Assembly (NCBI GenBank): GCA_027577415.1
Contig: JANBQS010000005.1
Span: forward strand, 23,411 to 87,410
DNA: 64,000 nt
Origin: Coemansia sp. RSA 922
Lineage: Eukaryota; Kickxellomycota; Kickxellomycetes; Kickxellales; Kickxellaceae
Reading direction: 5' to 3'
Shown: positions 30,568 to 40,187 of the stretch, piece after piece
Position numbering within the stretch: the stretch's first letter is position 1
Layout: each line of letters opens with the position of its first letter
Program-made: the position numbers and the translations under genes
Notes under the pieces: model-generated
The model's input: only the letters and a program-made list of their open reading frames with translations
Told to the model about the DNA's origin: nothing
Database searches by the model: none

Positions 30568-31840
30568 TTAGGCGGATCCGTTACGCGAACGCTTGGCCGG
30601 CGGCAGAGTACCAGAGGTCGAATTGCTTCTGCGAGTAGAACGTAGTTGCATCATCGAAAAAGTACTTGCAGGTGCTGGAGAAGCAGCAGTGCCTCTAGCA
30701 GTCGTAGTAGTCGTAGCCGCGATAGGAACATCAGCCGCAATAGGAACGCCAACCGTGATAGGAACGTCAGCCAAAGCAGCTGCTACCTCTGCTGCAGCAC
30801 GCTTACGCTCGTTACGCCAAAACACCTCAGGTACGTCGCCATGCTCGGTGTAATACTCGACGATGCGTTGGAAGTTCAACACAGCAGCCATATCGCGGTT
30901 GAATACACACGGCTCAGAGATAGTCTCGTTGTCACCATTGGTTCGTTCATATCTACTGATTTCACACTGCAACAAACCATGGCACAGCACACGAGGGTTT
31001 CTCTGGCGTTGGTATGGCCGCGGGTTCCGGATCCACTTGAACTTCTCAAGCTTGCCGTCGCACTTGGGACAGATCTTGGAGGTGCAATACTCACCAAACA
31101 GGTATGTCGAGAATCCGAGTTGCTTGAACTTTGTGCGCCAGCCGCGACCCCGAATAGGCGCATGGTTCGCTACCATCGACGCAGACCAAGATAAGATTTT
31201 CACCAAACTTTCAGATTATGTTGCTCTTCAAACGCTCGTCGGCTTGCTGCTGGTTGATGAAGGCATTGAGCTTCAGCTTGCGGTGGAATGGGTAGTCGCA
31301 TGCTACGTGGCCATGCTTCTTGTGGATTTGGTGCGTAGATTTGCTGTGTGTATGCATAGTCTCGGAATAAACCCGCCTAAGTATATCCCAGATCTGTGGA
31401 AAGTCAGGCCCTCACGGTCGCGAAAAGGCTTCGACTTTAGTTTTACAACCTCAGCCCAAAGATCTCTGGGATTTGTTCCTGAAGTGAGGCCCTCAACATT
31501 TAACAGGAAGTGCGAGTACAAGATCCTCGAATCGATGTGGATATGTCCCGGAATAAACGACGTGTGCAAAGGACAGCACTGATATGCCTTACTCTGCTGC
31601 TGGGGCGCATCCTGGTTAGGGCGCTGGTAACTGCGCCGCGCATTAAACACCTGTCGACGCCCAAGCCTGTTTGCACGTTTGCGCTGGTTCTTCTGTTGAG
31701 ATTGGGCAGGACGGCGCTTTGGCACACGAGAGCGCAGAAAGCCCTAATCCGATAAAGGAATGGTTCTCATCAGAGAACTTGTAGTGATATGCTTTAGTTA
31801 AATGTTGTAGCGCAGGAGGAGTACTTAAAGCCAAGGTAGC
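30568..31840 (-). pseudogene. Fanzor (eukaryotic TnpB-like RNA-guided nuclease) relic
   Basis: The last segment (31206 to 30568) reads 'GEYCTSKICPKC', then 'CHGLLQC', then 'CVFNRDMAAVLNFQRI', the zinc-ribbon and RuvC-III signature of Fanzor/TnpB proteins. Upstream pieces in other frames continue the family order: 'SKAYQCCPLHTSFIPGHIHI' (about 31575), 'HRSGIYLGGFIPRL', and 'KFGENLILVCVDGS' (about 31190). At least two or three frame changes and a stop separate them. The RuvC-I position, usually TDG in this family, reads LGG, so the nuclease is dead twice over. The tail is low-complexity Ala/Val/Pro and then basic. I could not see terminal repeats or an adjoining transposase. Confidence 0.7.
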
Positions 31841-32518
31841 GCCAGCTGGAGATACTCCTCAGCGAGAAATAAACTCTTTGTTCACTTATTCTTGTCAAAT
31901 CTAGATTTATTTTGATTATTATTCCCTAACAAAGAAAAAGTGCTTACGCATCCTCAGTGGGAGCCGATTCTCCTAATGTAACCAAGACGTCCTGACGTCG
32001 TCAAGGTATAGCAAAATATCTGGCGCCAAAAGCTTCAGCTAAGTAATCGCCAGCAGTCATGGAATTAACACTTGTTTTAAAACCTCTTCTTTTTTTTCTG
32101 CTGTGGCTTTTCAACGAAAACTAAAATTAGTTCTCACTTTTTTTTCTTCGTTCCGAACATGACCTAATTGGAACTGATTGGGGGTAAAGATGATGTCAAG
32201 ATGTCCCCTCAATAACCGCGTGGATGCACGTGCAAGAGGGTAACAATCCACGGCATTCCATGTGGCGAAAAAAAAGGTCCATTCCCCAACATTTGCTGAT
32301 GTTTGTGCCTTTCCAACACCCAATCTTCCTATGGTTGCCCTCCCTAGTTGAGTGGCTTGCGTAATGTCGTTCAATCGCCACAGCCATTTAAATTACCATT
32401 GCCTCCCTTGCTCTCGTTAAGAAACAGCTCTTCTCTCCACTTTAATAATTTTCATATTGTGTATTTTTGCATTCTCTGAAATATTCTTCTTCTTACTACT
32501 CACTGGAAAACAGCAAAT
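31841..32518. other. intergenic between Fanzor relic and FunK1-like gene
   Basis: About 680 bp, no supportable gene. A CT-rich leader and 'TTTAAATTA' AT block lie just before the start at 32519. Confidence 0.3.
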
Positions 32519-34288
32519 ATGAACTCGGCAGCAATCATCCAGCCCGTTCAGAAAGCCGGCAAACATACCGGCAAAAACTTTGGCTTGAATATCCCTACTG
32601 ACAATCGCTACAACTACGTCGACGAATCTTTTGTCCTGAACAATTTGCGCCGCAACTGTGAAACTGTATGCGGGCTAGCTGCTCCTCGCACGCTAAATCT
32701 CATTGAATTATCTGGCGAACTTGTAGAAAATATTGCCTCGGACCTGGAATTCCACCTGGCAATAATAGCTCGGTGCAGACGGCATAGCAACGGGTTTCAG
32801 AGTTTAGGCGATGCTGGCGATGATACCCAAGATAAAGTCGACGAAACTAGCCTTAGGTATGCGTGGGCTACTGAAATCTTGGAGTGGACCGACTGCTTAA
32901 AACCGACTGTGGATGACGGTGGCCAGTATAGCGGTGGCAGCGAGCATAGCAGTGACTCGCAGCTAACAGTTTGGGAGGCGAACAGGATCACCCCTTCCTT
33001 CGAGGCTTTCCTCTTATTTGTGGCGCACTACGTCAAAACTTACGTTGAGCATGATAGGTCCGTTGGCAAATCTATGTCAGAGGACTGTCGACTGATATTG
33101 CCAGTCATTGACGAGGACATAGATGGCGAGTGGACCGAGTTCAATTCGGCGGACTACGTCAGCTCGACGGCCCTTTCTCGTATTGCCTGTGGTATGTTTC
33201 CAATAAGCTGCCGCGAGGAGACACAGGTGGTGTCGACATACCACAACATTATCGCTGAGGTAGAGATAGCGACAGACTCGGATGGACTTGATGGAGCAGT
33301 GCAAAGATTGGCTGAGAGTACTAGAGTGTTGTTTTCTAACCAACTCAACCGCCGGTTTGCCTGGGGACTGACGGCGTCTAGCCGCACTATTCACTCGTAC
33401 GTCTTTGGCCCCGACGATATCTGGCAGTCAACTGAGATGGATATCACTAGTGCCGAAGGACGTCAGGCATTTATCTCGCTGCTTGTCAGCTGGTCGTTGT
33501 GCCCCATCGATAGGCTTGGATTTGACCCATCAATTAGATACATTGTTGACAAAAGGGTTGGTGATCCTTACCTCGAGATCGATGTTCACGCGAAGAATGA
33601 GAGTACGGGCCTAATGCACAAGCATACGTACTACAGCAACGAGTGCATTGGATCAGCAGACCTGCTTACTGGGAGTCGCGCCAGATATTTTGCCGCGACT
33701 AGCTGTCCCGGGATGATGAACACTCCGGATCTATTAGTCAAGAATATGTGGACGACCTTCAACAGCGACAGCGACGTGCCCGAAAGCTCCTTCCTCAATA
33801 CTCTTCATGCTGAATTCGACGGTTTCAGCGAGTTTAGCGGCAGATTTTCCCAGCTCGTTACCACTGGACCTGTGCACTTTAATCAAGGAGGCAAGCTCAT
33901 TCTAGACTCGACTGCTACAGCGTTTGCGGGACTACTGACTACCACCCAAGAGGCGACAAATAATAGCAATGCCGCCCAGATCTCGTCTAGCAGCCGTGCC
34001 CGCCACCATAGGCGCACTGTGACTAAGTGGGCGGGGAACATGATATCTGCGGCGGCCAACCCGAGCCAAGTCGTAGTTGCAATCGCCGACGCCATGGTAG
34101 CAGTGCACAAGCAGGCGGCACTTGTAGTGCTGAGAAATTGTACTTCTACTGCCAACTGCGTGGCCGAGGTGGAACCCAACCCAGCGACATCTGTGATTTC
34201 TGCCCCTGCAAAGCGCCAGAGGGACAACGAAGCCTACGACAGGCCGACTAAGAGAATGCGGTCAAAGGCCAATCACCCGGTGCCTTGA
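32519..34288 (+). CDS. FunK1-type kinase homologue truncated before the catalytic loop
   Basis: 589 aa. The middle matches the intact FunK1 protein at 43167-45641: 'RRFAWGLTASSRTIHSYVF' against 'LRFAWGVTVSGRLVRVCHF', 'LLVSWSLCPIDRLGFDPSI' against 'LLVNWSFCEESQLGRDPTM', and 'RARYFAATSC' against 'HTRCFLATDI'. Near its end 'HHRRTV...DAMVAVHKQAALVVLRNCTS' aligns with the stretch leading into 'ILHRDIS', but the HRD motif is lost and the protein ends in a basic tail. With no HRD or DFG it cannot be an active kinase. It may be a pseudokinase fragment or a decaying gene with a still-open frame. Confidence 0.6.
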   Translation: MNSAAIIQPVQKAGKHTGKNFGLNIPTDNRYNYVDESFVLNNLRRNCETVCGLAAPRTLNLIELSGELVENIASDLEFHLAIIARCRRHSNGFQSLGDAGDDTQDKVDETSLRYAWATEILEWTDCLKPTVDDGGQYSGGSEHSSDSQLTVWEANRITPSFEAFLLFVAHYVKTYVEHDRSVGKSMSEDCRLILPVIDEDIDGEWTEFNSADYVSSTALSRIACGMFPISCREETQVVSTYHNIIAEVEIATDSDGLDGAVQRLAESTRVLFSNQLNRRFAWGLTASSRTIHSYVFGPDDIWQSTEMDITSAEGRQAFISLLVSWSLCPIDRLGFDPSIRYIVDKRVGDPYLEIDVHAKNESTGLMHKHTYYSNECIGSADLLTGSRARYFAATSCPGMMNTPDLLVKNMWTTFNSDSDVPESSFLNTLHAEFDGFSEFSGRFSQLVTTGPVHFNQGGKLILDSTATAFAGLLTTTQEATNNSNAAQISSSSRARHHRRTVTKWAGNMISAAANPSQVVVAIADAMVAVHKQAALVVLRNCTSTANCVAEVEPNPATSVISAPAKRQRDNEAYDRPTKRMRSKANHPVP

Positions 34289-34325
34289 AAAGTCTTTCTT
34301 TATGTGTTTCTTATTTTTTACTTTA

Positions 34326-34901
34326 TCATTTCAATTTCAACAAGTTATTGACAATTCGCATGGCTTTTGTGGTTGGATGGAGACACTCATCCAAGTGGGC
34401 CCGCGCTAAAACCCAGCCCTGTCTGATGCCCGCAAGCTTGAGCTCCACATTGACGGTCAGCGGATATTTGTCTGTCGCAAGTCCCTTGTCATTCAGCGTG
34501 GCTAGCGACTTGATTTTGGGCCTGCTCTTGGTATAATCGTTACGTGACAACGGTGGCTTATTGAATCCCGCAAGCAGAGATGTGGATATGCGTGGTATAT
34601 GGTTTGGCATGTTGCCCCAAGGATACGCGTGGTTCTCAAGAACGATAGCCCAAGAGGCGCCAGACGCATATTGTAGCTCTGGAGTACGTTCCTTTCTGCG
34701 CGTAGTCGAGGTATTTTCATCGGAAGAGTTGGATGGACAAGTGCTTTTCCACCGTGCTATCGGTATTTTTGAGACAACTAGGCGTGGGTCAAACGTGTTG
34801 GGGTGTGGTCCAAACTGGCCCGCCTCTTTTATAAATATGTACGCGTAGAGACGCTGATCCAAATCAGAGCCGGAGTAAAAGCATCCACAGAGTGACAGCA
34901 T
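34326..34901 (-). CDS. hypothetical protein, 191 aa
   Basis: Open frame from the ATG at 34901, convergent with the FunK1-like gene (37 bp between stops). The composition is protein-like ('DQRLYAYIFIKEAGQFGPH', 'ELKLAGIRQGWVLARAHL', 'TTKAMRIVNNLLKLK'), with a KR-rich middle. There is no signal peptide or membrane span and I recognise no family. It could be an N-terminally shortened exon of a larger decayed gene, because minus-strand coding relics continue upstream at 35.2-35.8 kb. Confidence 0.4.
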   Translation of the reverse strand: MLSLCGCFYSGSDLDQRLYAYIFIKEAGQFGPHPNTFDPRLVVSKIPIARWKSTCPSNSSDENTSTTRRKERTPELQYASGASWAIVLENHAYPWGNMPNHIPRISTSLLAGFNKPPLSRNDYTKSRPKIKSLATLNDKGLATDKYPLTVNVELKLAGIRQGWVLARAHLDECLHPTTKAMRIVNNLLKLK

Positions 34902-35247
34902 TAATTTGCTCTCTGTGAATAATTCTTGGCGGCACTTGTGGTAGGAGAGGGCTGGACTTCTGTGGTAGTTACGTAGATGTGCAGCCCGCTTACTGCTGCA
35001 AGAACCGCCTAGAATTCTTTATCAAAAGCGAGTGTAAGATTGAGCGAGAGATGGCGGAGTGGTGAATAGAGCAAAATTTTTATTTTAGCTTATGAGAAAA
35101 TGAGAACGACTAGAGTCATGTCCAACTTACGGTGGAGTGCTGTTTATATACATTTTTGGCAATCTTTTCCAGAGCCACACATAGGAGGCACCAGCTAGGC
35201 GAAACATTTCTGTGTTGGGGGAGGGGTGCAAGAGTTCCTTGGCGACA
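34902..35247. other. intergenic, nothing recognised
   Basis: About 350 bp with no coherent frame or motif. Confidence 0.3.
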
Positions 35248-35334
35248 GGAGATAGCAACAGGAGTCTCGGATATAGTTACCAGCTGCTCGGAATTGTCTG
35301 TCGATAGTGCTCCACGAGGTCCGTTAGGCCGGTT
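35248..35334 (-). pseudogene. decayed coding exon R1, copy a
   Basis: 87 bp matching 39767-39853 at roughly 80% or better. In the minus frame it reads 'NRPNGPRGALSTDN' and then 'TISETPVAIS'. Five of eleven differing codons are synonymous. The family is unrecognised. Confidence 0.5.
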
Positions 35335-35680
35335 GCATGCAACAACACGATGTTTCAGACCACGCATAGAGGGTAGGGACAAGATATTTTAGCGTTATGG
35401 CAATGAGTTGTCGGCCCTTTTAAAAGACAGCCATAAAGGTGCAAAGTAAAGGAATGGGGGAGGCCCAAACCGTCCTATCCGACCTCCTGGACTAAGTAAA
35501 CTGGCAAGATAAAATCTCATTTTCCATCTTTACTCCCCCAACTGATCTACACCCGTTTTGAATCACAAGTACAGGGCTATTTCATGGCTTCTCTGCAAAA
35601 TTGTCATTGCAAGGTTTAGAGTCACAGTGCATGTTACGCGCATAGTGCCACAGCGCGCCTGTACTCTACTCCGTTCTCTG

Positions 35681-35777
35681 CACTGTTGCTGCAGTTGTTG
35701 GCAGCACTGGGGATAAAGAGTAATGTCTTGGCGTCTACTACTTGCATGTCTTTCAGCTTAGAGAAGGTACTAGGTTG
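35681..35777 (-). pseudogene. decayed or unmapped coding exon R2, copy a
   Basis: Minus frame 'FSKLKDMQVVDAKTLL' then 'FIPSAANNCSNS', with a possible CAACAG acceptor just upstream. It matches 37130-37208 with mostly third-position differences. The frame then runs 'AENGVEYRRAVALCA' to a stop. Product unknown. Confidence 0.5.
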
Positions 35778-36445
35778 CTGTTGTTAACAAGCTGTAAGAA
35801 TGTGCAAACCATTTTCTCGACTTTTACTCACTGCAAAATGTAGTTCTAGCTGCATAATCAAGCAATGGAGTTGTCTGGTGTTTGGGTAAACATGGCGATG
35901 GCTAGAATCGTTGTGCTGAGTAAGCGGAGGCCAGCGTATACTACTTAAGTAGAAAAACCATCAATCATTCACCTACATGTCCTTTGAGGAAAGGAATGTA
36001 AGACTTGGACATTGCCGCACCCTTTGTTTCTTGTTGCATTTTGCTTAAAAAAAAAATGGGGATGAGTGCGCAGAACACCACTAAAAATAAAAACCCACTC
36101 TATTGCGTTTTCTTTGCTTCAAAGGAAACTGGAGACTTGGATATGACCACTTTTGCTTTATTTTTAACCGATGACGTAATAATGGAAAGCAATGTGCAAA
36201 GCCCGCTGCCAAACAGCAAAGGATGACATCATCAAAGTCTGCGCAATATTTCACTACGTCATTGGAAAGTATCTTTGAGAGGAGGAGAGGGGGATATTTT
36301 TTAGTTCACCCTTGTAAGTGGGAATGTCCCAGTCTTCTGCTATAAAAAGCAAGCTTCCCTGGCACTTTCAAACCATCCACCAACTACTCATCACTCCAAA
36401 CATTCTCAACTAGGTATTTCTCTAAACACTTTAGCTATTATCACC
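35778..36445. promoter_or_regulatory. intergenic and promoter of the 112-aa orphan gene
   Basis: A TATA box, TATAAAAAG, at 36341-36349 lies about 100 bp before the ATG at 36446. The rest shows no gene. Confidence 0.45.
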
Positions 36446-36784
36446 ATGACTTATTGCTTTGCCGTTACCTGTGGAAACAAGAACAACGTCACAATTACTG
36501 GCCATGTTCAAGTAATTGGGAGTCTAGAGGTTGCTGTCAAAGCCCTAATGCCAAATAACGAAAAATTAAAATTTAGCTATCCAGTGATTACTGAGAGTGG
36601 CTTTCACGGAGTTGAGGGATATGTTGTAACTGGTAACAGTGTTTATGTAGTCATTGGGAGTGCTGAGGATTTAACGAATATATTCCTTAATTACGATAAA
36701 AATATAGTTGCTCTCATGGCAGCTCTTAAAGATGAAGAACAGCATTATTGGAATATGTTACAACTTGGAGGGATTGTCATCTAA
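36446..36784 (+). CDS. orphan small protein, 112 aa
   Basis: ATG in CACCATGAC context, preceded by a good TATA box. The protein is small and soluble-looking, with alternating hydrophobic strands ('NNVTITGHVQVIGSLEVAVKA', shortened here to 'VTITGHVQVIGSLEVAV'; 'GYVVTGNSVYVVIGSAEDL'). No signal peptide, cysteine pattern or known motif is seen. It is AT-rich compared with most neighbours. It sits alone inside a relic-rich stretch, so it is either a young gene or a recently acquired one. Confidence 0.5.
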   Translation: MTYCFAVTCGNKNNVTITGHVQVIGSLEVAVKALMPNNEKLKFSYPVITESGFHGVEGYVVTGNSVYVVIGSAEDLTNIFLNYDKNIVALMAALKDEEQHYWNMLQLGGIVI

Positions 36785-38053
36785 TCATGTGCTGCCTGTC
36801 TAGTCCGCACTTTACAATGTTGACTGCTTTTGCATAAATTTACAAATGCCTATGACCATGGTACTTAGTAGACTCATTAGGGCACAACTGACTTTTACAA
36901 CCCGTCTTTAAATAAATACTTTTCATAGTTATACTGTTAACATTTAGCGTAACCCATTGTATTTCAATTCAGAAGCGACATAAGAAAATTTTGGATGCAT
37001 GTAGTGCAGCGGCTATCTATACCAGCCAAAATGGTACTGAGGGCATTCTGAATTTTGCTGTTGCGGGGCTTGGGCCACAGCACAGAGACGGGCGTATATA
37101 TCTTGCCTGAACGTCACTCTTGCCTCTGCGACTATTGCTGCAATTGTTGGCAGCACTGGGGATAAAGAGTAACGTCTTGGCATCTACCACCTGTGTACCT
37201 TTCAGTTTGGAGTATAAACAAAGCTGTTATTGGATAGTAACAAAGTATCTGTTGACTACATATAAAAAAGACTGGAGTTTAGCTCACTAAAGCCCTCTTC
37301 ATTCGGGGAACCATCGTTGATATTTGTAAATGCTCTGTGGTCGTGGCAACCAGTAGTAAAAGTAAGGTCATAATAGAAATAATAAATTGTTAAAATAATA
37401 AATAAAAGAAAGTGTAGAGAAACTGCTGGTGTTATTTACCTGAAAAAATCTTGCCAGGTTAGGCCGTATAGCTGACACCAGTAATTTTGTTTGCCACAAT
37501 AACCTTTACTTTTTGGCATAGTAGTTTAGCCTGCCAAAAACGAGCTAGACATTCGACTATTTGCTGCTGTGGATGGGACAAAACATTAGAATTCTATTCT
37601 CAAAGGAATTGCAGATTGGCAAAGCTCCTCCATGGCCTTTGTTTGGACGCACTTTTTGCTTCTTTCCCGCGTTTTCAAAGAGCTCTTTTGAGTGGCCCCA
37701 AAAAATGACGTAGCCGCCATAGTGCCTCTTTGGAAGTGCAATTTATTTTACAGTCTCCTAGCAGCGTGTGTTTGCTTCTCTTTGTTCAAAGCTATAAGTA
37801 TACGTCATTGAAAGCTGAAATAGTCTCAAAGTCTTAAAGCCGCGTGGTTGCAATTTTTTTGAGGAAGAATTTGGTGTCCATGGTGGACAAGGATTTTCCT
37901 TTGGCAAGTATTGTAAGAGCAGCCAGAGGGACGTACAAAAAGACAGCCCTTTTCTGTCCACCTCAACACTTTTTTTGCTCCATATTCTCACACCATTCTC
38001 TAGTTTTTTAGAACCTTACTCGGATACTATTTACTAACAGTTTTAACTGGAAA
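36785..38053. other. 1.3-kb intergenic with exon R2 copy b
   Basis: Apart from the coding-like R2b block (37130-37208) I see only AT-rich sequence and short accidental frames. Confidence 0.35.
37130..37223 (-). pseudogene. decayed or unmapped coding exon R2, copy b
   Basis: Minus frame 'LYSKLKGTQVVDAKTLL' then 'FIPSAANNCSNS', preceded by an AACAG acceptor. Of nine codons differing from copy a, seven are synonymous, which is strong evidence of past protein-level selection. Confidence 0.5.
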
Positions 38054-38575
38054 ATGCCCATTCACGAGTATAAAATTGAAACTTTGAACTATGATGATTT
38101 TAAGATATACGCTCTCGAAAAGGGGTATAAATTTGCCATCGCTGTCTTTGGAAAGGATGAGTCTGAAACAGTTGTTGTAAATGGTGAAACAATAACTAGG
38201 CATCCTTTCAACGATTTACTTGATGCTGCTAAAGAACTTTACGGTGACGCTGCTATTGAAAATAATGGTGAAGCTGTTGCTAAACTTTGTGATGGAGCTG
38301 ATGCTGAATCTTATGATAAAACAAATATCATTTTAATTATGAAAGTCCCAAGCAAGCCAGGCAGTGCCGAAAATAATATTAGTACATACCTGGCAAGGTG
38401 TGACATTTATCGATGCAAATTTGGAGGAATATCAGATGTTGAAGAACAGAAGATGTGGTCTATCCACAAGAGACTTATTAACTCTTTGCATGTCAAGGGC
38501 TATACTGATCCATATAACCGGTTTCCCGTGAATCTTGACAACATGTATATTGGTCTGGGTGGAGAAAAGTACTAA
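38054..38575 (+). CDS. orphan small protein, 173 aa
   Basis: ATG at 38054 after a short T/A-rich leader. An acidic, soluble protein: 'FKIYALEKGYKFAIAVFGKD', 'LLDAAKELYGDAAIENNG', and a C-terminal 'NLDNMYIGLGGEKY'. The AT-rich codon choice is unlike that of the FAS and acyl-CoA synthetase genes and is shared with the orphan gene at 36446. No family recognised. Confidence 0.5.
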   Translation: MPIHEYKIETLNYDDFKIYALEKGYKFAIAVFGKDESETVVVNGETITRHPFNDLLDAAKELYGDAAIENNGEAVAKLCDGADAESYDKTNIILIMKVPSKPGSAENNISTYLARCDIYRCKFGGISDVEEQKMWSIHKRLINSLHVKGYTDPYNRFPVNLDNMYIGLGGEKY

Positions 38576-38902
38576 TCAAGAGTTGAATATCGGGAATGCA
38601 GCATTAGGCCATGCCACTTGCTGTAATCAGTTGCGTGTTAAAGTAGTATGTTTATTGATGTTTACAGAGATGAACTTTCTGTCTTCTCTTTAGTGTCGGT
38701 TGACCATTTTCACCCCTGAGAAATATATATTAGTAGCCCCTATTCCGCAGTGCACACTGTCAAGCGCACCCTCTATTGGTCGTTTTTATGAACTAGGGTT
38801 TCGTATTTTCAGAACCTTCAGAAATAAATTATTTAACCCCAGAAAATACACTACACAAGGTAAAAATTTGACAGAGAAAGAAATGCTGACATTAGACATG
38901 TT
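38576..38902. other. intergenic, no gene
   Basis: AT-rich. A forward frame without ATG (38700-38996) is probably accidental. Confidence 0.3.
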
Positions 38903-39720
38903 TTATCCAACACTAGTTGGCAATAAAAGTATGCCCAATGAGGCGGTATACAATTTCTTGAAGAACAAGCTATCGAGAGAGTTGATGCGCTTTTGAGTCA
39001 GTATCTTTACTACGCTGTCTCCTTTCTCTGGCATACCCAGCGCGTCCGATTGCAGGGCTTGTGCCAACTCAAAAGACTTGTGACAATGCGGGAGCAATGG
39101 CTTATAATTGCCCACGCTAGCACCCTTGCTCAAAATGGTCGACATGACCTGGATACCCTGCAGGACAGCAAGCGGCTGAATGCACACAGCCTCAGAGATG
39201 GCCCCAAGCCTGCTTGTCAAACTGGTCAAACAGCACCGACCACAGCTGCTCCGAGGCTCCACGATTGGCATGGTGCAAACTCAGCTTGAGCATTTTTGCC
39301 GCCAGTACATAAACGTCATTACTTTTCAATCGAGTCTCAGAAACTCCTCCTTGTATAGCTCGTGCAACAATGCAACAAGCATGCCTGAAGCTCGTGAATG
39401 GAGTTGCGATTTGACGCTACGCATACACTCAAAGAACAGCAGTGCAATGGCGTCCCTGAAACCCGCCAACTGATCTGTAAGACACTCGACGAGAGTGTGA
39501 ATAGCAAGCTTGAAATTTTTTGCAATGCGTCGCCTCAGAGTATTCGGAACAAAAATGACAGAGATTCAGCGGCAAACCTGCCATACACTGGATTGCTGTT
39601 GTTCAAAGCCCAGTAGAGGCGAGATAAGGCTGGATGTCAGCCGCAAGTTGTTAACGAGACTCTATGGATATTTGACCGTCATTTTTCCAGAGTTGTATGT
39701 GAAAAGAGCCGACAAGGAAT
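38903..39720 (-). pseudogene. UTP20-like (U3 snoRNP HEAT-repeat protein) fragment, decayed
   Basis: On the minus strand the pieces read in order 'NPVYGRFAAESLSFLFRIL' then TGA (39582-39536), and 'FRDAIALLFFECMRSVKSQL' with 'HSRASGMLVALLHELYKEEF' (about 39450-39345). They continue through frame changes to 'LAVLQGIQVMSTILSKGA' (about 39150). The order and the 'FAAESLSFLFR' and 'LFFECMRSVK' blocks resemble the region of UTP20/DRIM with 'FAAESFTFLMRK' and 'LLFEMCKGVR'. UTP20 is an essential nucleolar ribosome-biogenesis protein of over 2,000 residues, so this is an orphan internal fragment and the working gene must lie elsewhere. Confidence 0.5.
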
Positions 39721-39766
39721 AGCGTGGCTCTGTCATCCAGGTGAGCGCGAGAAAACCTCGACAATT

Positions 39767-39853
39767 GGAGATAGCAACCGGCATCTCGGATATAGTTGCC
39801 GGCTACTCGGAATTGTCAGTCGGCAGTGCTCCACGTGGTCCCCTGGGCCGGTT
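39767..39853 (-). pseudogene. decayed coding exon R1, copy b
   Basis: Matches R1a (35248-35334). The minus frame reads 'NRPRGPRGALPTDNSE', then TAG, then 'TISEMPVAIS'. It lies immediately upstream of the UTP20-like relic on the same strand. Confidence 0.5.
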
Positions 39854-40187
39854 AGGTGCATGCATCACCGTGCCGTTCCGGAACACGCCTAACACATGTA
39901 CGGAGTATTGACTGAATCCGAAGCTAACCATAAAGCCAGGTCTGGAAAATCAATTACCACGACTAGTCTCATGCGCAGAATCTAGTAGTTTAGACGGTGG
40001 TGCTTTTTTCCTCTTCTCGCAGATAGACGATCGCCCAATGTCGATCCAGACAAAAGTGCTGGAAATCCGCAGCAATCGCAAGTGGCAAGCAACTACTGAA
40101 AAGAGGATGTGGGCCTTCTCTTCTCTGCTTCTCTTCTCTTTTGTTTATTTCACCTGTTTTCTTTATTCACTAGTTACTGACTTAAAC

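Noticed and set aside
35116..35382. 88-codon minus-strand frame as a complete gene
   Set aside because: Only the R1 block (35248-35334) has evidence of coding history. The rest does not match copy b.
37487..37708. 73-codon plus-strand frame with cysteine cluster
   Set aside because: Starts without ATG, no relatives in the window and no recognised motif.
40038..40187. N-terminal extension of the DUF4246 protein with a hydrophobic segment
   Set aside because: The hydrophobic residues come from a CT-rich leader typical of this genome's 5' UTRs, and the next ATG gives a family-like start.
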